A DNA stretch of 64,000 bases, from positions 372,001 to 436,000 of the forward strand of contig RSEE01000040.1 of the NCBI GenBank assembly GCA_003971905.1. Direction: 5' to 3'. The DNA comes from Moniliella sp. 'wahieum' (lineage: Eukaryota; Basidiomycota; Moniliellomycetes; Moniliellales; Moniliellaceae). Position 1 is the stretch's first letter. Every line of letters starts with the position of its first letter. Under the pieces are notes generated by a model that saw only the letters and a list, made by a program, of their open reading frames with translations, searched no databases and had not been told where the DNA came from. This document shows positions 57,750 to 64,000 of this stretch, piece after piece. The translations under genes were made by a program, and so were the position numbers.

Positions 57750-59950
57750 AGCGTCCCGCTGCGCTGTGCTGTCTTTTGATGGAACGGATCTCCCTCTCTG
57801 CAATACCACTGGATGAGGCACTTTTTAACCTGGATTGGTCGTTTCGGTTGTGATGATACCTTCTTCGTCCTCCATCATGGCGGGGGTCAACTCGGGAGCA
57901 TTGTAGGAGCGGACCACCTGGAGGGAACGATGAGGGTTTGACCCTCGCGGATAACCAGGTTGCGAAATAGGGATGTGAAGGAGTGGCCTCACTTTTTGGA
58001 GCAAAGAGGCAGGAAGATAACGTACCGGGTGAAGTTGTCGACCATAACCAGCCCCCACTTGTGTTCTCCGCCACCGTGGCGAAGAATGTCGACGACATCA
58101 ACATGGAGCATGAAAAAGGGTCGCTGGGTGCGTGTAGTAGTATGAGAAGGGGAATGAGAGGGAGCGATGGCATGGAAAATACACGAAGGGGGCAATGCCA
58201 CAGGGTGGATAAAATCTCTGTTATCATCATATAATATTGAGGAAAAATACATGAGGAGGAGACTGCGAAGCGGGTACGTTTGGGAGCTGGTTAAGGGAGA
58301 TATGTTCCACTGCTCATGTGGACTCGGTGGACCTTGTCCAAAACAGTGGAGGATTCAAGAGATTGGGCGCTATTGATAAGAGGGGAGACAGTGGAAGCGT
58401 ATTAATAGTAGTCCAAAGGTGTGCAGCGCCCTGCCACGCCAGGGGTAAAAAGGCTTCGTTCAGCAGAACTTTCCCCCCACCATGTTAGCGAACGTTACTA
58501 CCGCTCAGAGAAGAAGCATGCGCTGGGGATGGGATGGCACCTAGGTACGCGCGTCCGCCTGAGTCGGGAGGATCCACCGCAGAAACTAGTGGTGCTGTGA
58601 TAACCGCGTCCCCGAGAGCTGGAAGGGGAAAAGGACAAGGTGCGATGAACCGCAGATGAGTGAGTTGCCACAGCGTCAAGAGTTCCTTGTATGTTTTGCC
58701 GACGTATGAGACCGGCATGGCGTTCTTCTGTATCGCATTAATTTCCGCTGTGGGAGAAGGGTTTCTGTAAGAGGAGAGCCCAGCCATAAATGGTCTTGTG
58801 TACCAACATGCGATTTTGCTCAACAAATTGGGCCCCGGTTCGCGCGACAAAGGGACGATTACCGTCACCGTGTCGATTTTCTCGGAGACATGCGGTCGAA
58901 GCGTTCCCGCAGGGGAGCAAACAGAGACGATGCACGAGAATCCACGACACTCTCTTCTCATGGAACGAGTCATGAACAGTACGGTATAGCCGGACGTAAA
59001 GGGGTTCGAAGACCGTACGGTCTATAGACCTGATTTTAGTGTGGGCGCCAGTAGGCCCATGCTCAACAGTCTCCCGTACCCCCGCAACGGCCGGTTCCAT
59101 GACCGGACAAGTACTTGATTGGCCCATGGCCAGAATGGTTGTTCGGCGTTGAATTTGTCGTCTTTGTCCAACGTGGTAGTCAGGGTCTTCACAGCGGATA
59201 CTGTCTCGGGATCCTTGCCTTCGTCACGGAGTCGTTGGAACAATGCCATTTGGGCGCGAAGCCCTACCACATACAGACCAACGGCATGGGCATGCAGCTG
59301 TGGTTCCAAGAGCGCATGCCACACCGTAAGTCAATTATACATTTTGGAAATGGTGGACAGTATTAGCATCCATATCCGCGGGAAGAAGAGAAGAGGGAAG
59401 ACTGCGTTTGGCAACAGAACGGCGAGATGCGTATATCGCCGAAGGACATTTTCTACAGAACCGCCATAGCAGCGCGTCTGCCCAGACGTCAGCACCCCAC
59501 CGTTTCTTGGGCCACGTCAGCGAGACGTTCCCTTGACATTGCAGCCGGAACTGAGGAGCATCCACGCAATTCGTTGAACTGAAGACGCACCACAGCCGCT
59601 TGGGCAGGCCATCGCCGGGAACCCGCTTCGTGGGTCGTTCACGACCTTCTGATGGTCGAAGAGTGTCGAGCCGACTTGAGATATTCCCCAAATGGTGGTT
59701 GAAATCACGAAGATGATTGGCGCCTTTGGTAGCCACCATAGGCGCCTTCTGGTAAGAAGCTGGGAACTGGTTTGGTATTGCCCGCTATAGTCCTTCGCCA
59801 GCTGTTGAGAAGCACGATCGAAGGGAATTCCTCCTGTCGGAAAAGGAGACAGAAGAGGGTTTTCTTCCACCCAGTCTGGCTTATTCGAAAGGCGAGGGGT
59901 AATAGGAGTGGAGTGGCGCCCATCGTTGACAAAATACGTCAGGGAAGGGG
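57750..59950 (-). mobile_element. Degraded Ty1/copia-type element (fossil)
   Basis: On the minus strand, 58252-57960 reads FFMLHVDVVDIL and GLVMVDNFTRYVIFLPL, clearly a copia integrase core and similar to the young element's LHVDVVD/VDDFTRYV. Upstream (59324-58485) are Gag-like helical segments (QMALFQRLRDEGKDPETVSA, MPVSYVGKTYKELLTLWQL). Reverse transcriptase and RNase H were not found. It has many breaks, is only partial, and is from a different and older lineage than the 44-49 kb element. Confidence 0.75.
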
Positions 59951-60009
59951 ATGGGGAGTGCTAGGTAATCACCGTTGCTCACCAGTGCCGGATGAGCGAA
60001 GAGTTGTAA

Positions 60010-60240
60010 CTCTGATGACATCTGAAGTCCTGATGGTACTCGAGGGTGATGCAATTGCATTGCACTAGTGGTGTTGGTCCCACTAACAACGCTTACCGAG
60101 GAACATCAAGCAGCCAATCGCCACCAGGGGCTAGACGCGGAACAAGGAAAACTGAAAAAAACGAGAAAACAACGGAACTCCTACGCCTGAGGAGGGACTG
60201 AAGGGACGTTGGCCAAAACACCCAAGCTTTCCGCGGTGGC
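60010..60240. repeat. Dispersed repeat family, copy 3 (possible LTR of the fossil)
   Basis: Matches 54480-54740 in word order and lies at the upstream end of the copia fossil, so an LTR or LTR remnant is likely. Matching sequence at the other end of the fossil was not found. Confidence 0.6.
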
Positions 60241-60834
60241 TCGAAGGCTCTTTCGCGTCCTCCAAATCACTTCACCCTGGACCACAGGCGTTGCGCCCAG
60301 AGCCAAGCAGGATCAGGACCCTTCCATTGGCGATGTTTGTGCGGCAGCCACATCTAAGGGGGTGCCACGCCCAGATCCGGACCTCGGCGACTTTTTTTCA
60401 GTCCCTTCTCTCTCCCTGGCTTGATGGTCCCCCTCAATCCACACGCTGACTACCTCAACCCGCATGCTGACCAACTGGACAGAGGCCATTTCCCTTTTAT
60501 GCCAGTCTTCTTTATTCACTTTTGTTCCCATGGCTTTGTCCAGGCCTCCAACAAGAAGGAAAAAAACCCGGGTTTGCTTGCTGCCCACTAGTACTAAGCT
60601 CACCGCCGGGCTTGCCGTCCTCATTTACTTCTTCCCAAGATGAAGTCCGAGAAAACTCTTTCTCTGAAGGATCCTAGTCCAGACTGTTCCGTTTAACATT
60701 GGCTCTTCTTATTGGTAGGTCCAAACTGCTATGACCGAGTAGGCTGTGACCATCTTTCCCCCGCTTGCCACCGGCGCCTCCTTTTCATGTCCAACAACAG
60801 TCAAAAGCGTCAAGCTTATATAGTACGAGGAGAC

Positions 60835-60905
60835 CACCGGGCCTACGGCCCGGTTTCGCTGCGTCGCCACCTTAGCCACCGTTCCCCCGGTCCACCGTTC
60901 CACGC
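60835..60905. repeat. Dispersed repeat block, copy 2
   Basis: GGGCCTACGGCCCGGTTT followed by CGCCACC..CCACCGTTCC and TCCACCGTTCCA; the same word order as 12180-12260. Confidence 0.6.
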
Positions 60906-61639
60906 TGGAGAGGGCATATCACCGATACTCTGGCTGCGGGTGGCTGGGAACGTGGCACGGGGCAGCTGATGTAAATAGTGCAGGCCAATCCAGCCGATCT
61001 TATCACATTGAGATGGAGGATGGGCGGCTGTCACGGTCGGAGCTGAGCGGGGGAGACCGGAGTTGAGACATAGCTCAAGGAATGTAGCAATTGTTCGTGG
61101 GGAGAAGCAAGACAGAGGACATGAGGCGAAGCGGAAGAACATGGTGCAAAGCGGAGGAACATGGTGGAAGCGGAAAACAGGAAAGAGCGAGATGCTCATC
61201 AGGACGAAGAAATTGGAAATGGGAGCGAGATCAGCCAAACCATGATGCAGACAGTGACATTCCTTTCCACATAAACGTCGTCTTGTTTGATGACCTGCTT
61301 AATCCCTCCCACTCCACAACTCAACTTGCGCCACAAGGGCTACCACCCCCGTGGGACACCTTCCATCTTCATTAATTAATCTCTCGTTACGCGTTGCGGA
61401 CGCTGCTCGCCCAGTGTACTCAGTATACTCTCAGTGTTGAGACGAGGAGGCTCTCAGCGCAGTTGTTCGTTTGCTGCCTATTTGCGTTGGCGCGGTGAAT
61501 GGCGTCGCCACCACAGGAAAGGCTAGAGTGTGTTCATCGCGAAGATTTGGGGATGGAGACGCTGTGTCGTGTGTGCATATGGCCTGTGAGATGGATGAGG
61601 ATGCTTACATGTTACAGCTTAATGGCTGATCGGTGATCC

Positions 61640-61720
61640 AATGATGGGGTGATCACCGGTCACTAGTCAGTGGTCACTAGCTAGTCACTAGTCACATAGT
61701 CACTAGTCACTAGTCACTGT
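61640..61720. repeat. TSA-N4 heptad cluster (CTAG-rich)
   Basis: At least seven TCACTAG units with short offsets; 61700-61713 are in strict 7-bp phase. One CCGG and one ATCA variant occur at the left end. Confidence 0.9.
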
Positions 61721-61994
61721 GCTCCGCTGCCGAATGGTGATAGATTGGGATGGGTGGGGCAGTGCGCGGGCATGCTGGGGGCGCTGGGGCGAGCTGGGGA
61801 TTGCGGGGCGCATTCAATCTTCACTAGCTTCGCTAGCTTCACTGGGCCTCGGACCCTCGGCCTCATAACCCGACCCTCTGTGGCCCCGGCGGGCGCCGCC
61901 GGTCCGCACCCTGTCCCACGTGCGCTCGAGGTTTATTTTTTGTTGGGCTCTCGGCACCCGCTGCACGGGCACTGCCTGGCACTACCAGTCCTAG

Positions 61995-62022
61995 TCATGC
62001 ATCATACATCATACATCATGCA
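61995..62022. repeat. TSA-N4 heptad run (TGCA, TACA, TACA, TGCA)
   Basis: Four phased TCA units; the two inner cores differ from TGCA by one base. Confidence 0.9.
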
Positions 62023-62785
62023 TCCTGGCCTGCCATACCCAGTGGCTCTAAGAGCCGCGGCGCCCCAGTACCAACATACTCGTTGCCTCAGCACGTCAGC
62101 ACACTCAGCAGCGCCGCCAGAGCCTGAGCACACGGATCAACCTGATCGCGCTGATGCGTGACCGATCATCTGTGAGGCTCCTGCGCCAGCACCGAGAGCT
62201 GCCCCGAGCCGCAGCAAACGGGGCGTTGGTGAATGGACAGCGCGGATAACGCGTTTAAACAAGGCTGGGATGTGTCATCGATCTCGGCGTCCTTGGTCGC
62301 TACCTCCAGTGCATCATAGCTTCAGCCCCTCAGCGCTCAGCCTCCTCAACACTTCAAGGCAAAGCACCAGCCCCGTTGGACGTTGGGTGGGGCGGCGGCG
62401 GCCACACATTCATTCGCCCAGGCACGCACTAATCCATTTGAGGTTCCAGATCACTGATCACATCACCGATTCCCACCGACTCGGGATCCAAAATCCACTG
62501 GCCGCCTGACCGCGCATCGGTCACAAGCACTAGCCACTAGGTCATTAGCTTCACTTGACATATCACAATCACTCGTCACTAGATACTATCATATATCAAC
62601 AGTCCCTAGTCCTTGGAGAATCGAGAATCGATAACCAGGAAATATTATTCTTTGGTTGCTGCTTTCAAATTGTACTAGCTTCACCCGCCCCACCGGTCGG
62701 GTCACCGTCGTCATCCTCGCATGCATGACAGCGTGGAAGGGGTGGGTGATCAGTGACTGGTGATTGTAAAAACACACAGGTGCGA

Positions 62786-62853
62786 GACAGTGTCGGACTC
62801 AGTACTCACTCACTAGGTACTCGACTCAGTACTCACTAATCATTAATCACTAG
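62786..62853. repeat. TSA-N4 heptad cluster (GTAC, CTAA, TTAA, CTAG)
   Basis: Two CAGTACTCACT segments; the second leads into four phased TCA units at 62826-62853, of which the last three equal 11996-12016. Confidence 0.9.
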
Positions 62854-62934
62854 GCCTTACTCGTCACTTGGAGATCCAAACAGGCTGCGCCCCCTCGGTC
62901 TTTCGGACGACGGATAGAAGTTGCTCCCCACTTC

Positions 62935-63240
62935 TTGTCTGAGGCTTGAGCAGCAGCTTGAGGCCTGAGGGCCTGAGGCCTTAGCCTAAGGCCCAAGGCC
63001 TGATTTGGCCACAATAGAGTGTGGGCACTGCGTGGGCCACCATCGGGTAGTGGCGGGCAAGTAGTGGCCTAGTGGCCGGTGACCACCTCTCTCAGATCAA
63101 TATCATCGTCATCAATCATCGCGGCCACGGGAAATGACGAACTCAAAGCTTATTAAGCCTTTAAGGTTTTAAGCTTTAAGCATTAAGCTTCTAGAGCGTC
63201 GAGGTTGAGCTCCAACGTGCAGCGTCAGCCCCTCAGCGCC
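62935..63240. repeat. Heptad-like cluster (GGCC, AGCT cores)
   Basis: TGAGGCC-type units at 62940-63005, TTAAGCT/TTAAGCA units with TTA spacers at 63150-63192, and CAGCGCC units at 63226-63258. Confidence 0.7.
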
Positions 63241-63833
63241 CAGCGCCCAGCGCCCAGCCAAAATAGTAGCAAGAGACTGCCCACGCCAACAAGCGTGGCT
63301 GCAAAGCGAGAGGGACTGGCAGGCTTCCATGATACATGTGCATGACTAGCATGCTTGTGACATGCGACGTGTGACATGTGCCCGTGGCCGGTTGACAGCG
63401 ACCAGGCCCCAACGGACGTAGAGGGACAGATGGCAGCGGGAATGCGCTGCGTATGATCGATGATGGAGAGCTAGGCAAAAGTGGGCGGTGGAAGGGGTTA
63501 CACATGGAGAGGGCTTCGGGGATGCGATACCCTGCAGGGAGCATGCCAGCTCTGCATTAAGACTACAGCAGGCGCCGTGGGCTACTGTGGGGGGTGGCGG
63601 CTGCAGTTTGCAAAAACACGAACGTCGCGGCGAGGGCAGGGCTACCAGCAACAAGCCACACAGAGAGACAAGAAAGCGGTCGTATACGTACGGGGTGGTT
63701 TTCGCACTGTATGTACCGCAGGTCCCCTGGCATCGTCGTCGTTCTACACGGCGCACACACCCTTCTCGACATACGTATCACTCTTCTCGCACTTATAAGC
63801 ACTTGAGCGCTAAGCCTGGTTGCGGTTGCCGTC

Positions 63834-63880
63834 GAACGTTGAACGTTAAACGTTAAACACGCTGAACGTTGAGTACGTTG
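63834..63880. repeat. TSA/TAA heptad run (ACGT)
   Basis: GAACGTT then AAACGTT units in 7-bp phase, with the spacer changing from G to A, followed by two looser TGAACGT/TGAGTACGT copies. Confidence 0.85.
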
Positions 63881-64000
63881 AGCGCAGAGCGGCGCTCAGG
63901 AGAACTATCGCAGAGGCCGATTATCGATTAGCGAGAGATCGATTACATTTTCCACGTCCGAAGCCAGAAAAAACAGGGCAGGAAGAAGGGCAGAGGGTCG

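Larger units (their letters stand above)
60241..63995. other. Gene-poor, heptad-rich island to the window end
   Basis: About 3.7 kb without a supported gene. Open frames up to 138 codons have no motifs. From 61400 the DNA is dense in TSA-N4 heptads and similar palindromic words, up to AACGTT units at 63834-63880. Confidence 0.6.

Noticed and set aside
63834-63880. Telomeric repeat near the window end
   Set aside because: Units are heptads with ACGT cores, not TTAGGG-type, and they occur throughout the window.

Overview
This window looks like nuclear DNA of a basidiomycete fungus, perhaps Ustilaginomycotina-like; that finer placement is a guess. The evidence is short GT-AG introns (64 to 192 nt where I could place them), single-copy eukaryotic genes (NOT2, NOT4, VAC8, PNO1, glutamine synthetase, RPA3, eL6, eL33), an intron-bearing tRNA-Pro and Ty1/copia retroelements. 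Genes lie on both strands without operon structure. Almost every conserved gene carries one or more apparent single-base frameshifts, often in short homopolymers and in very slowly evolving proteins. I read these mainly as consensus errors of a long-read assembly, so CDS spans below are gene extents and not clean open frames.

Layout. 0.5-3.6 kb: NOT2 of CCR4-NOT and an F-box protein. 5.7 kb: tRNA-Pro(CGG). 6-9.3 kb: an unrecognised secreted protein and a C2H2 zinc-finger factor. 9.3-14.2 kb: gene-poor, repeat-rich DNA. 14.3-22.8 kb: NOT4, VAC8 and PNO1. 23.5-29.3 kb: a Ser/Ala-rich single-pass membrane protein (Mid2/WSC-like layout), a doubtful ORF and a bZIP factor. 30-35.4 kb: glutamine synthetase and a ferric reductase. 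35.4-40.1 kb: gene-poor. 40.1-44 kb: an MFS transporter, a split tRNA-like locus and RPA3. 44.3-49.4 kb: a young copia element. 50.3-53.1 kb: a Gfo/Idh/MocA oxidoreductase and a small zinc-ribbon protein. 55.4-57.3 kb: ribosomal proteins eL6 and eL33, convergent. 57.7-60.2 kb: an old copia fossil and relatives of its flanking repeat. 60.3-64 kb: gene-poor, repeat-rich DNA.

The genes do not form one pathway, although two CCR4-NOT subunits (NOT2, NOT4) lie about 12 kb apart and there is a ribosome theme (PNO1 for 40S maturation, eL6, eL33).

The most unusual signal is in the intergenic DNA. It is full of short phased runs with a 7-bp period in which TGA or TCA (sometimes TTA/TAA) alternates with a four-base core that is usually self-complementary: CTAG, CATG, CGCG, CCGG, GGCC, GCGC, GTAC, AGCT, ACGT, TCGA, TGCA, TTAA, TATA. 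The core changes from unit to unit while the 7-bp phase is kept. I call these TSA-N4 heptads. They are dispersed through nearly all gene-free stretches and were not seen inside the conserved coding exons I read. I know of no described repeat class of this form.
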